A stretch of DNA of 43,477 nucleotides from Desulfosporosinus sp. BRH_c37 (lineage in GTDB: Bacteria; Bacillota; Desulfitobacteriia; Desulfitobacteriales; Desulfitobacteriaceae). The stretch's first letter is position 1. Each line of letters begins with the position of its first letter. Below, piece after piece: positions 17,385-25,291 of this stretch. Below the pieces are notes generated by a model. The model worked only from the letters and a program-made list of their open reading frames with translations. It searched no databases and was not told where the DNA came from. The translations under genes and the position numbers were made by a program. Location: positions 1-43,477 of the forward strand of contig LOEW01000013.1 in the NCBI GenBank assembly GCA_001516045.1, given 5' to 3'.

Positions 17385-18956
17385 ATGCGTAGTTTCAAGA
17401 AAATCTACTCTATTTCAGTGGTGTTAACCTTGATGGCATCTTTTATACTTACAGGGTGTTCAACTCCCAAACCTACCCAGAGCATGGGCGCATCAGTAAA
17501 TGGTTATAAAGGGGCGCCCGCTAAATACGTATTTTATTTTATTGGGGATGGAATGGGCCTGACGCAAATTAATTCCGCAGAAATTTTCTTAGGATCAACG
17601 TCAACAAAAGCTAGTTCAGAACCCATAAAATTAAACTTCAGCCAGTTTTCGGCACAAGGAATGTCTACAACATATGCCGCCGACTCCTTTATCCCAGACT
17701 CAGCCTCTGCAGGAACTGCCCTTGCCTCAGGCTACAAAACCAACGACGGTGTCGTCAACATGGACCCTGCTAAGCAAATAAAGTACAAGTCGATTGCTGA
17801 AATGGCTAAAGAAAAGGGCCTGAAGGTTGGTGTAGTGTCTAGCGTCTCCATTGATCATGCTACTCCAGCAGTTTTTTATGCTCATCAACCTTCAAGAAAT
17901 AACTATTATGAGATTGGTATAGAATTGGCGAACAGCAATTTTGATTATTTTGGTGGAGGAGGCTTCTTGTCTCCCAAAGGAAAAGATGGAAAGCAACCTG
18001 ACGTGTTAGAAGTCGCACAAACGAACGGGTATAAAATCGCTAATACACAAGAAAGCATTGAAAAGCTCAATGCCCAGAGCGGTAAAGTCATTGCGATTAG
18101 CCCTGTATTAGATAGCTCAAAGGCCTTAACCTTTGAAGTTAATCGCAAAGGGGATCTATCACTCGCCGATTTCACGCGCAAAGGGATTGAGGTTCTAGAT
18201 AATGAAAAAGGTTTTTTCATGATGGTTGAAGGAGGAAAAATTGACTGGGCTGGCCACGCCAATGATGCTGCAGCCAATATTAAAGACACCTTAGCCTTAC
18301 AAGATGCCGTAGGCGAAGCAATAAAGTTTTATGATAAGCATCCTAAAGATACAGCCATTATTGTTACCGCTGATCATGAAACAGGGGGCATGACGATTGG
18401 TTTTTCGGGAACTAAGTATCAAACTTTTTTTGATAAAGTAAGCAGTCAAAAAATCTCGTATGACGAGTTTACACTCAAAGTAGCTGACTATAAGAAAAAT
18501 CACACTCCTGAAACAGCCAAACTTGAAGACCTACTTCCTCTTGTTCAATCTGACTTTGGGTTAACTGTCCTTGATCCCAAAGCTAAAGGAGAGCTTGAAG
18601 CGAAGGCCAAAGCCGGAGATAAGGATGCGGTGAAAGCACTGGGGATGGTACTTGATGACTCGGACATTAATTCTTTAAAGCAGGCCTTAGTACTTAGTAT
18701 GAAGGATGCTAAAGAACGACCAACGGATCAACAAACATATTTATTATATGGCGGATATGACCCCTTCACGATGATCCTAAACCATATCATTAATAATAAA
18801 GCTGGGATTGGATGGACTACCTATTCCCACACAGGGGTACCAGTTCCTGTCTATGCTAAAGGGAGTGGAGAGGATCTTTTTGAGGGATATTATGACGATA
18901 CCGAATTACCTAAAAAAATCATGTCCATCTTAGGGATTTCGCCGACTAAAGAATAA
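17385..18956 (+). CDS. Alkaline phosphatase, lipoprotein
   Basis: A 523-residue PhoA-superfamily phosphomonoesterase. A lipoprotein signal (FILTGC, lipidated Cys at 25) places it on the outer face of the membrane. Metal and catalytic motifs are FIGDGMG (D55), PDSASAGTALASG with nucleophile Ser106, EGGKIDWAGHAND, and TADHETGGM. An insertion of about 100 residues (roughly 360-460), rich in Lys and Ala, separates the DHETGG motif from the terminal THTG-like motif (SHTGVPVPV). GGAGG precedes the ATG. It likely scavenges phosphate from organic esters. Confidence 0.92.
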   Translation: MRSFKKIYSISVVLTLMASFILTGCSTPKPTQSMGASVNGYKGAPAKYVFYFIGDGMGLTQINSAEIFLGSTSTKASSEPIKLNFSQFSAQGMSTTYAADSFIPDSASAGTALASGYKTNDGVVNMDPAKQIKYKSIAEMAKEKGLKVGVVSSVSIDHATPAVFYAHQPSRNNYYEIGIELANSNFDYFGGGGFLSPKGKDGKQPDVLEVAQTNGYKIANTQESIEKLNAQSGKVIAISPVLDSSKALTFEVNRKGDLSLADFTRKGIEVLDNEKGFFMMVEGGKIDWAGHANDAAANIKDTLALQDAVGEAIKFYDKHPKDTAIIVTADHETGGMTIGFSGTKYQTFFDKVSSQKISYDEFTLKVADYKKNHTPETAKLEDLLPLVQSDFGLTVLDPKAKGELEAKAKAGDKDAVKALGMVLDDSDINSLKQALVLSMKDAKERPTDQQTYLLYGGYDPFTMILNHIINNKAGIGWTTYSHTGVPVPVYAKGSGEDLFEGYYDDTELPKKIMSILGISPTKE

Positions 18957-18964
18957 GTCGTATA

Positions 18965-19004
18965 GAATGAGCGACATGTGCTTGAACATCTCGCTCGCTC
19001 ATTC
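18965..19004 (+). terminator. Hairpin after alkaline phosphatase
   Basis: GAATGAGCGA and TCGCTCATTC form a perfect 10-bp stem with a 20-base loop. A T-run appears only after the tetranucleotide tract (19031-19039), so termination efficiency is uncertain. Confidence 0.4.
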
Positions 19005-19030
19005 ATTCATTCATTCATTACTTACTTACT
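18991..19030 (+). repeat. Tetranucleotide repeat tract
   Basis: (TCGC)2 is followed by five TCAT units (18999-19018) and three TACT units (19019-19030), 54 bp before the YibE/F start. Such tracts can change length by slippage. Confidence 0.7.
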
Positions 19031-19083
19031 TATTTTTTTCTCTCACGAACCTCTCTATATTACTAAATCGAAAAGGTGAAATG

Positions 19084-20301
19084 ATGCTTAGAAAACTTTT
19101 TAACCCTAACAGAATTTTTGTGTTGCTCATGCTCTTTCTATGTATAGGGTTATTTTTTATGCCTACTGGTTTTGAAAAGTCTGAAGAAGGTAGTGTAAGG
19201 GCACAAGGGCTCATCAGACAAGTCGACGATTCGTTGGTTCAGCAAAGAGGGCTTGTTAAAACAGGTTCCCAGAGTTTAAAAGTAGAAATTTTGAATGGAC
19301 AGTTTAAAGGGCAAGAAGTTGATGCAACTAATCTACTATTAGGTCGGATGGAGTTTGATAAACTGTTTAAAGTTGGAGATAAAGCACTGGTTGTAGTGGA
19401 ATTCAACGGGCAGAATCTGACTTATGTCAATGTGATTGACCATTATCGTGTTAATACAGAACTATTGCTCTTCAGTATTTTTGTTCTTTTACTCCTTATT
19501 TTAGGAGGATGGACAGGTGCAAAAGCAGTTTTATCGTTTCTTTTCACCATTTTAATGATCTGGAAAGTTCTTCTTCCTAGTTTCCTTAAAGGGTACGATC
19601 CAATTCTCGTTTCTTTGGTGATTGTCACTATCATTACAGGGGTAACCTGTTTTTTAGTAGCCAACCTAAGCCGAAAAGGTTTAGTCGCGTTTCTGGGATC
19701 ATTTTCTGGTATTCTCTTAACTTGTATTATTGCCATTTTTTTCGGGGGAGCATTTCGAATTCATGGTGCTATTGCTCCTTTTTCTGAAACCCTTCTTTAT
19801 TCCGGATATCCTAATTTAGATATAACCCAAATTTTCTTAGCGGGAATTTTCCTTGCTTCGTCTGGAGCGATCATGGATGTGGCTATGGATATCTCTGCTT
19901 CTATCAGCGAGGTCGTGGAAAAAAAGCCTGATATTTCAATGCAGGAAGCAGTTCTATCGGGATTTTCTGTTGCTAGAACTGTTGTCGGGACGATGACGAC
20001 CACCCTACTGCTGGCTTATTCAGGAGGATATATCTCCTTGCTCATGGTATTCATTGCCCAAGGTACTCCCCCCATGAACATTTTCAACCTTACCTATGTG
20101 GCAGGTGAAATCCTGCATACGCTGGTTGGAAGCTTTGGTTTAATCATGGTGGCACCATTTACAGCCCTTGTAGGTGGATTTCTATTTACTCGTCCAGCAT
20201 ATATCCATACTGTTTTAACTCAAGTGCGAGAAATTTCTACTGAAATTCAACAAACGGCGAATGCAAGCAATAAAAACGTTAATATTGCCTCTGAGGATTA
20301 A
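19084..20301 (+). CDS. YibE/F family membrane protein with chemoreceptor-derived tail
   Basis: About 405 residues: one N-terminal membrane anchor (RIFVLLMLFLCIGLFF), an extracytoplasmic beta-rich domain of about 100 residues (GQFKGQEVDATNLLLG), then about seven membrane helices with the family segment SSGAIMDVAMDISASISE. This matches YibE/YibF-like proteins of unproven transport role. Start 19084 gives the best spacing from AAGGTGA; 19081 is a neighbouring ATG. The native end is expected near LVGGFLFTR. The last 28 or so residues (QVREISTEIQQTANASNKN) instead resemble a methyl-accepting chemotaxis protein, continued out of frame downstream. It may be co-transcribed with the phosphatase. Confidence 0.82.
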   Translation: MLRKLFNPNRIFVLLMLFLCIGLFFMPTGFEKSEEGSVRAQGLIRQVDDSLVQQRGLVKTGSQSLKVEILNGQFKGQEVDATNLLLGRMEFDKLFKVGDKALVVVEFNGQNLTYVNVIDHYRVNTELLLFSIFVLLLLILGGWTGAKAVLSFLFTILMIWKVLLPSFLKGYDPILVSLVIVTIITGVTCFLVANLSRKGLVAFLGSFSGILLTCIIAIFFGGAFRIHGAIAPFSETLLYSGYPNLDITQIFLAGIFLASSGAIMDVAMDISASISEVVEKKPDISMQEAVLSGFSVARTVVGTMTTTLLLAYSGGYISLLMVFIAQGTPPMNIFNLTYVAGEILHTLVGSFGLIMVAPFTALVGGFLFTRPAYIHTVLTQVREISTEIQQTANASNKNVNIASED

Positions 20302-20377
20302 TGATATCAGTAGAACCATTGCAGATCAAACTCAAACTGTTTCAGCTGCGACTGAAGAACAATCCGCTTCATATTGA
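20218..20377 (+). pseudogene. Methyl-accepting chemotaxis protein fragment
   Basis: QVREISTEIQQTANASNKN...ASE is in frame with the YibE/F gene. After the TAA, a frame offset continues as INDISRTIADQTQTVSA and ATEEQSAS. ATEEQSAS is a hallmark of the C-terminal methylation region of chemoreceptors. The two halves join if one base is changed near 20296. The fragment ends at TGA 20375. It is a short scrap fused to the 3' end of yibE/F. Confidence 0.75.
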
Positions 20378-20418
20378 GCAATACTCTATTGGTACACTTG
20401 CCGAACCAAACCGAACAA

Positions 20419-20459
20419 AAATAGCGAAAGGACCACTTTTGCTGGTCCTTTCGCTATTT
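20419..20459. terminator. Strong bidirectional terminator
   Basis: AAATAGCGAAAGGACC pairs perfectly with GGTCCTTTCGCTATTT (16 bp, 9-base loop). The minus-strand exit is TTTTTG, so it best ends leftward transcription of the small protein at 20480, and may also end rightward transcription. Confidence 0.85.
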
Positions 20460-20479
20460 GTCAGAAACAATTAACCACT

Positions 20480-20608
20480 TCAGTCAGCGCTTTTGGATGT
20501 ACGACGAAACAGTTTTCCTCCAACATTGGGAATATGAGTTGCACCATGTGATACATTCACTTCAGTTGCAGCAGAAGGTTTGGTAATACCCGAATTGGAC
20601 TTTGTCAT
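20480..20608 (-). CDS. 42-residue small protein of unknown function
   Basis: On the minus strand, GAGGAGGT lies 6 bases before an ATG that opens a 42-codon frame ending in TGA, followed directly by a strong terminator. The protein is Ser/Thr/Lys-rich and soluble: MTKSNSGITKPSAATE opens it and LFRRTSKSAD closes it, with a G-G-K-L turn in between. There is no cysteine, signal peptide or membrane segment. It follows the Ca-binding-repeat gene by 136 bp in the same direction. The ribosome site and terminator make a real gene likely; function is unknown. Confidence 0.6.
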   Translation of the reverse strand: MTKSNSGITKPSAATEVNVSHGATHIPNVGGKLFRRTSKSAD

Positions 20609-20743
20609 AATCAATACCTCCTCGTGTACAGCGGTTATTGGTTCGTTTGTTCTTTAAGTCATATTGATTTAAAACCAATAGTGCTAATTTCTCCGAAAAG
20701 TGAACTGATATTCTTAGTAAGTTTTGGACAGAGATTCTCTTTT

Positions 20744-21850
20744 TTAGATGTTTAAGTCAACTTGTTGAATAGTCCTTGCCTGACCTTTGTCCGTCAAATA
20801 GACACCTGTGCTCTTCACTTCTCCCATAAGTGTATTATTCTGATCTTTCAGGGCAAACTGGGTCTCCGTTTGGCCAAGATATATGGCTCCAACCCCTTTT
20901 TCTTTAAGCGTAAACAATTGATCATTACCGAACTCATCTTTGGTCCAAACTTTTAATTTCAAAAAGATTGGATCGTTTTCATCAATCCAATTATTATGGT
21001 CCTCGTCGTAGGTTGCTAATTCGCTAAAACCTTGGCCGGTTTTAACTCCAAAAAGCTCTAATCCGTCATTAATCGTATTATCACCGTTTTTATCCAGGGC
21101 CAAAAAACCGCTCCCTGCCTGAACAAAGGGCATATCCTCAGGGGATCCGTCTGCATCGAGATCAAATTGGAAATTTACTCCCGTTAATTGTGTGGCCTTT
21201 CCGTCAAAGTTTAGCACTAACGGATCTTTCAACACACTCCCTCCATTGATATTAATTCCTGTTGTTCTAGTAAATTGACGACTCATGGTTAAGTTTAGTG
21301 AGATAGAGATTTCTTGGCCATCTGCGGTCTTAACTAATCCCGTAGCCGCAAAAGCAGTCCGTTCCTCCTCCTTGTACGAAGTATTGGCCGCATATGTGAA
21401 CCCCCAAGTAGCCGATGGCTGGCTTTTCACAGCCCTAGTAGCTCTCAGTAGATTGGCAGGCAGAGAAACTTGGGTAGTCTCTTTATCAGTAGAAGCCTCA
21501 GAGTCCAGGAACTTGAATTTTACTTTCTTACCTGAGATCGCTTCTATGAACTTCTCTATAAGCCTAATCTTGAGTTTATCTGAGTCACTTAATTTCCACA
21601 CGGGTCCTTCTGAAGAGTTAACCTCAGTTTGTTCTGCGGTTTTAGCCAAAACTGCTTGCATCTCTTTGGCCTGTTTGTCGCTCTCTTCTGATAGCTTATA
21701 GGCTAACTCCGAGATACTAACTTCCACTCCAATATGTTCCATGGTGACATCCGTATTCTTATCCCAATAGTGTAGTTTCTCAGTCGTTAAGGTTTGTTCA
21801 CTGTAGGTACGTGTTCCTTGGAGGTTCATAGAACTTTCAGCAATTTTCAT
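20744..21850 (-). CDS. Protein with RTX/EF-hand-like calcium-binding region
   Basis: About 368 residues. The C-terminal half has Asp/Asn/Gly-rich loops typical of calcium-binding segments in RTX-type and large surface proteins: FDLDADGSPEDM, LDKNGDNTINDGLELFG and YDEDHNNWIDENDP, then LKVWTKDEFG. The N-terminal half is charged and partly helical and carries no signal peptide. ATG 21850 is chosen because AAGGGTGAG lies just upstream; TTG 21871 precedes it. It is divergent from the flavodoxin gene, with repeated operator-like sites between. The role is unknown; export would need a non-Sec route or does not occur. Confidence 0.7.
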   Translation of the reverse strand: MKIAESSMNLQGTRTYSEQTLTTEKLHYWDKNTDVTMEHIGVEVSISELAYKLSEESDKQAKEMQAVLAKTAEQTEVNSSEGPVWKLSDSDKLKIRLIEKFIEAISGKKVKFKFLDSEASTDKETTQVSLPANLLRATRAVKSQPSATWGFTYAANTSYKEEERTAFAATGLVKTADGQEISISLNLTMSRQFTRTTGININGGSVLKDPLVLNFDGKATQLTGVNFQFDLDADGSPEDMPFVQAGSGFLALDKNGDNTINDGLELFGVKTGQGFSELATYDEDHNNWIDENDPIFLKLKVWTKDEFGNDQLFTLKEKGVGAIYLGQTETQFALKDQNNTLMGEVKSTGVYLTDKGQARTIQQVDLNI

Positions 21851-21923
21851 CAAAGACTCACCCTTTCTCAACTATTCTTTACTTTCTTATCGGCAAAAAG
21901 GGTATGGGAGGATACTCATTTTT

Positions 21924-21972
21924 TGTACTAGTCAGAAAGTATAAACTGACTGTACCAGTCAGAAATGATAAC
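21924..21972. promoter_or_regulatory. Repeated operator-like sites between divergent genes
   Basis: TGTACTAGTCAGAAAGTATAAAC (21924-21946, internally repeated) and TGTACCAGTCAGAAATGATAAC (21951-21972) are direct repeats 27 bp apart. The second overlaps CTGACTG-tac-CAGTCAG, a perfect 7-bp inverted repeat (21946-21962). The shape fits TetR-family operators. The rest of the 322-bp gap (21851-22172) shows no gene. Confidence 0.5.
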
Positions 21973-22172
21973 TTTCTGGCGATTTTTCAAGAGTTCATAC
22001 TTTTGAAGATAGCCATTACGTAAGGCTCCATTTTTAAACGTATTAATTTTATCCGGAATAAACTTCTTGTGAGCAGGAAATTTTAGACGTATATAGAAAA
22101 CTTAAAGGGGGAATGAGATAGAAGGGGAGTGGAAAGTACACATTCTTTAGTAAAAAGAAGGAGGAGAACTTA

Positions 22173-22658
22173 ATGAAGATCGCAGTCGTTTATTATAGCA
22201 AAACAGGAAATACCAAAAAGGTAGCAGAACTTATTGCAGAAGGTGCAAACAAAATCGAAAATGTTGAAGTAAAATGTATCTCTATCGAAGAAGTCGATAA
22301 TGAATTCCTAATGGACGCCAAAACAGTTATCTTTGGGTCTCCAACTATTGCTGGCACCTTTTCATGGCAAATAAAACAATGGTTGGATACGGCAAGGACT
22401 ATCAAGTTTGGTGGAAAACTTGGGGCCGTTTTTGCTACAGCTAATTATGTCGGTGGAGGAGCAGAGGTAGCAGAGTTAGCCTTGATTGCAGAATTGTTGG
22501 TAAAGGGCATGTTAGTCTATTCGTCTGGTGTAGCAGAAGGGCAGCCTTTTATTCACTATGGTCCTGTGTGTATTCAAGAGGGGGATGAGGGCCAGAAAGA
22601 AAGGGCAAGAATATTTGGGGAAAGGATAGCAAGAAAGACAGTTGAACTATTTAAATAA
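22173..22658 (+). CDS. Flavodoxin-family protein
   Basis: A 161-residue FMN-binding alpha/beta protein. The phosphate loop SKTGNTKKVAE (9-19) is classical, and later loops GSPTIAGTFSWQIKQW and ATANYVGGGAE fit the isoalloxazine-binding loops of flavodoxin/WrbA-like proteins. It is a cytoplasmic electron carrier or quinone/FMN reductase. AAGGAGGAG precedes the ATG and a terminator follows, so it is monocistronic. The repeated operator-like sites at 21924 suggest inducible control. Confidence 0.88.
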   Translation: MKIAVVYYSKTGNTKKVAELIAEGANKIENVEVKCISIEEVDNEFLMDAKTVIFGSPTIAGTFSWQIKQWLDTARTIKFGGKLGAVFATANYVGGGAEVAELALIAELLVKGMLVYSSGVAEGQPFIHYGPVCIQEGDEGQKERARIFGERIARKTVELFK

Positions 22659-22684
22659 GCATCTTTTTGGTACTCCATAAAAAT

Positions 22685-22714
22685 CCCACGGATCAGATAA
22701 TCCGTGGGGTTTAA
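22685..22714 (+). terminator. Terminator after flavodoxin
   Basis: CCCACGGAT and ATCCGTGGG pair across a 6-base loop, followed by GTTTAAAA. Confidence 0.7.
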
Positions 22715-22798
22715 AATTCGGTATTCGAGCATCGCACGGCACAACAGCAGTGAATAAAAGAAAGGATATTGTGGCAAAATTTCAGGGTGCTTTCCTTA

Positions 22799-22826
22799 GT
22801 TCAACTTAAGTTGAACGAGTTCACTA
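22799..22826. promoter_or_regulatory. Palindromic operator-like site, copy 2
   Basis: GTTCAACTTAAGTTGAAC is a perfect 18-base palindrome followed by GAGTTCACTA, matching the element at 201-229. It lies about 120 bp before the LOG-like gene in a gap (22659-22947) with no other gene. Confidence 0.5.
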
Positions 22827-22947
22827 CAGGAAATCATTCCAAATATTTAGGAAAACTGGATAACTGAAATGGATCTAAGTGAATTATCTCAATGAAAGTA
22901 AACTAGTTTGTTCGAATAATCCAGTAACAGAATGGAGTTGGCAGAAT

Positions 22948-23466
22948 ATGATACGTATCGGAGTCATAGGACAGTCAGGGGATATACCTACTGAACTTCA
23001 ACAATTGGCTCATGAAGTTGGAAGGGAAATTGCTCTAAGGGGAGCTATTCTTTTATCCGGTGGTACGAACGGGGTGATGGAGTGTGCTTCCAAAGGTGCT
23101 AAAGAGGCTAATGGACTGGTGGTTGGGATTTTGCCAGGAGACACGATGGATAGGGCGAACAAATATATCGATATTCCTATCAATACAGGCTTAAGCTTTG
23201 ATTATCGGAGTTTGATACTCGTTCATTCTTCAGATGCCCTGATTATGGTTGGTGGAGGAAATGGCACGTTGGGAGAATTATCTGCCGCGTATTTAAACCT
23301 TAAACCTGTCGTGATCCTTGAACCTTCGGGCGGATGGGCCAAAAAGGTGAGGAATATGGCCTTTGAAGAAGCATACCTTGATGAAAGAAAAAGCACTAAA
23401 CTTGATTATGCCCAGACTGCTAAAGAGGCATTAGACATTGCTTTAAGCCGCGTAGGCTGTATTTAA
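22948..23466 (+). CDS. LOG-like / TIGR00725-type Rossmann protein
   Basis: About 172 residues starting at MIRIGVIGQSGD. The motif GGGNGTLGEL (102-111) and LSGGTNGVMECASKGA (about residue 38) match the SLOG/TIGR00725 group related to cytokinin-activating phosphoribohydrolases and nucleotide-binding Rossmann proteins. The substrate in bacteria of this type is unknown. Start 22948 is preferred because the conserved fold begins there and GGAG lies upstream. A GTG at 22879 would add 23 residues but has a weak site. It is probably monocistronic. Confidence 0.78.
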   Translation: MIRIGVIGQSGDIPTELQQLAHEVGREIALRGAILLSGGTNGVMECASKGAKEANGLVVGILPGDTMDRANKYIDIPINTGLSFDYRSLILVHSSDALIMVGGGNGTLGELSAAYLNLKPVVILEPSGGWAKKVRNMAFEEAYLDERKSTKLDYAQTAKEALDIALSRVGCI

Positions 23467-23474
23467 GCACTTCT

Positions 23475-23505
23475 AATTTAGAGGTACTCTAATTTTTTAT
23501 TTTTA
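23475..23505 (+). terminator. Terminator after LOG-like gene
   Basis: AATTTAGAG and CTCTAATT pair (one bulge) across GTA, followed by TTTTTATTTTT. Confidence 0.6.
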
Positions 23506-23517
23506 TCAAGAATGCTC

Positions 23518-23547
23518 TTTACATAAAATATTAGACTATTATATAAT
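23518..23547 (+). promoter_or_regulatory. Promoter of tryptophanase-like gene
   Basis: TTTACA and TATAAT separated by 18 bp form the best sigma-A-like promoter in the window. It implies a transcribed leader of about 210 bases before the gene at 23766. Confidence 0.65.
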
Positions 23548-23603
23548 TAATTTGTAGGATGGGTAGGATATTGTCGCTTGGAATAGAATGATTTGACGGT
23601 AGG

Positions 23604-23765
23604 GTGGTAGAAAAAAGTAGGTTTACTTTCGGATTCTCACACTCCCTTTGGAGTTTTTTTATTTTCTTCTCCTTTTACCAACTTTTTAAGAAGGCGTCGC
23701 CAAATGACGGCGATCTACCTAATTCCTACAAAAATAAAATAAGGGTTGAAAGAGGAGAGATCTGC
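23604..23765 (+). promoter_or_regulatory. Leader of tryptophanase-like gene with terminator-like hairpin
   Basis: The leader holds ACTCC-CTTT-GGAGT followed by TTTTTTTATT (23650-23672), an intrinsic-terminator shape placed between promoter and gene. A frame open from GTG 23604 runs in phase into the gene and is very rich in Phe with one Trp and Tyr (SLWSFFIFFSFYQLF). An AGGGTGGTA string before it recalls a T-box core, but the rest of a T-box is not seen. Regulation by attenuation is possible. Confidence 0.35.
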
Positions 23766-25214
23766 ATGTCGGAAGTTAAATTTTTTTCTGGAGAAAATAT
23801 TCCACTCGAAATGCACAAGGTGCGTATCATACAAAAACTAAATCTCGTTCCAATCGAACGTCGTTTAGAAGCGATGACTGAGGCAGGTAATAACACATTT
23901 TTATTGAAGAATCGCGATGTTTTTTTGGATATGCTTACTGACAGCGGAGTCAATGCTATGAGCGATAAGCAATTGGCAGCAATGATGGAAGCAGATGATA
24001 GCTATGCTGGTTCTGAGACATTTACAAAACTCGAAAATAAGATGATTGAGATTTTTGGTAAAAAGTATTTTCTGCCAGCTCACCAGGGGAGAGCCGCTGA
24101 AAATATTATTTCACAAATCTTTGTAAAGCCTGGGTCAGTCGTGCCGATGAATTATCATTTCACGACTACGAAAGCTCATATTGTTATAAATGGGGGTTCT
24201 ATCGAAGAAATTCCTATTGATGAGGCATTTCAGATCAATAGTAAGGATCTCTTTAAAGGGAACATGGATATCGATAAGTTAAATGCAGTTATAGAAAAGT
24301 ATGGCGCTGAAAATGTGCCCTTTGTTCGTTTAGAAGCAGGTACAAACCTGATTGGGGGACAGCCTTTTTCTCTGAAGAACATGCAGGAAGTCAGAGAAGT
24401 CTGCGCCAAGCATGGAATTTTGATTCTCTTAGATGCCAGCCTCTTGTCAGATAATCTTTATTTCATTAAAACTAGGGAAGAACAATGTAAAGAAATGAGC
24501 ATCCGCGAAATAACTTCTGCGCTCTCAGATCTTTCGGATATTATCTACTTTTCGGCTCGTAAATTAGGGAGCGCTCGCGGTGGTGCGATCTGCACAAATG
24601 ATGAGAAAATCTATCTGAAGATCCGTGAGTTTTTACCGCTTTATGAAGGCTTTCTAACCTATGGCGGAATGTCGGTTCGTGAAATGGAGGCCATGACGGT
24701 TGGTCTAGAGGAAACCATGGATGAGAATATGATCAATCAAGGACCACAATTCATTGCGTTTATGACAGAGGAACTTCTAAAAAAAGGAGTACCCGTCGTC
24801 ACCCCGCCCGGTGGTTTAGGTTGCCATCTCAATGCATTGGAATTTGTCGATCATATTCCTCAGAATCAATATCCCGCAGGTGCATTAGCCTCAGCTCTAT
24901 TTATCGTGAGTGGAGTTCGTGGTATGGAGCGGGGAACATTGTCTGAACAAAGAGATGAAAACGGAAAAGAAACGTTTTCAAATATGGAGCTATTACGTTT
25001 AGCTATGCCCCGTCGAGTCTTTACACTCTCCCAAGTGAAGTATGCGGTTGACCGTATTGGGTGGCTCTATGAAAACCGTAAGTTAATTGGGGGGTTAAAG
25101 TTTATAGAAGAGCCGAAGATCTTACGGTTTTTCTTCGGAAGATTAGGAACAGTTTCTGACTGGCAAACTCAGCTGGTCAATAAGTTCCGAGAAGATTTTG
25201 GAGACAGTCTGTAA
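23766..25214 (+). CDS. Tryptophanase / tyrosine phenol-lyase family enzyme, divergent
   Basis: A 482-residue fold-type I PLP lyase closely patterned on TnaA and TPL: LTDSGVNAMSDKQLAAMM, YAGSETF, PAHQGRAAEN (PLP Arg/Gln region), GGQPFS, the PLP-carboxylate Arg in GVRGMERG, and PRRVFT. The catalytic Lys is retained in FSARKLGS. Differences stand out. The DATR segment that supplies a key active-site Arg is DASLLSDN, and the SxKKDxxVNIGG loop is SARKLGSARGGA, which removes the Asn that helps bind the activating cation and places Arg there. ATG 23766 follows GAGGAGAG. It is probably a beta-eliminating lyase with altered substrate; a terminator follows. Confidence 0.82.
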   Translation: MSEVKFFSGENIPLEMHKVRIIQKLNLVPIERRLEAMTEAGNNTFLLKNRDVFLDMLTDSGVNAMSDKQLAAMMEADDSYAGSETFTKLENKMIEIFGKKYFLPAHQGRAAENIISQIFVKPGSVVPMNYHFTTTKAHIVINGGSIEEIPIDEAFQINSKDLFKGNMDIDKLNAVIEKYGAENVPFVRLEAGTNLIGGQPFSLKNMQEVREVCAKHGILILLDASLLSDNLYFIKTREEQCKEMSIREITSALSDLSDIIYFSARKLGSARGGAICTNDEKIYLKIREFLPLYEGFLTYGGMSVREMEAMTVGLEETMDENMINQGPQFIAFMTEELLKKGVPVVTPPGGLGCHLNALEFVDHIPQNQYPAGALASALFIVSGVRGMERGTLSEQRDENGKETFSNMELLRLAMPRRVFTLSQVKYAVDRIGWLYENRKLIGGLKFIEEPKILRFFFGRLGTVSDWQTQLVNKFREDFGDSL

Positions 25215-25232
25215 CTATATTTAAGTAAAGAA

Positions 25233-25275
25233 AAAAGAGATTCTTTGCCTTGTGTGAAGAATCTCTTTTATTGTA
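25233..25275 (+). terminator. Terminator after tryptophanase-like gene
   Basis: AAAAGAGATTCTT pairs perfectly with AAGAATCTCTTTT across an 11-base loop, followed by ATTG. Confidence 0.85.
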
Positions 25276-25291
25276 AACGGTTTATGAATGA

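Noticed and set aside
20385..20403. ATTGGTACA near 20389 as another PucR-type site
   Set aside because: Only a short core matches, the AAGGA extension is missing, and it sits beside a chemoreceptor scrap with no related gene.
23585..23672. T-box leader before the tryptophanase-like gene (AGGGTGGTA followed by a T-rich hairpin)
   Set aside because: The sequence after GGTA does not continue as CCGCG, and the promoter leaves too little room for a stem I specifier domain.
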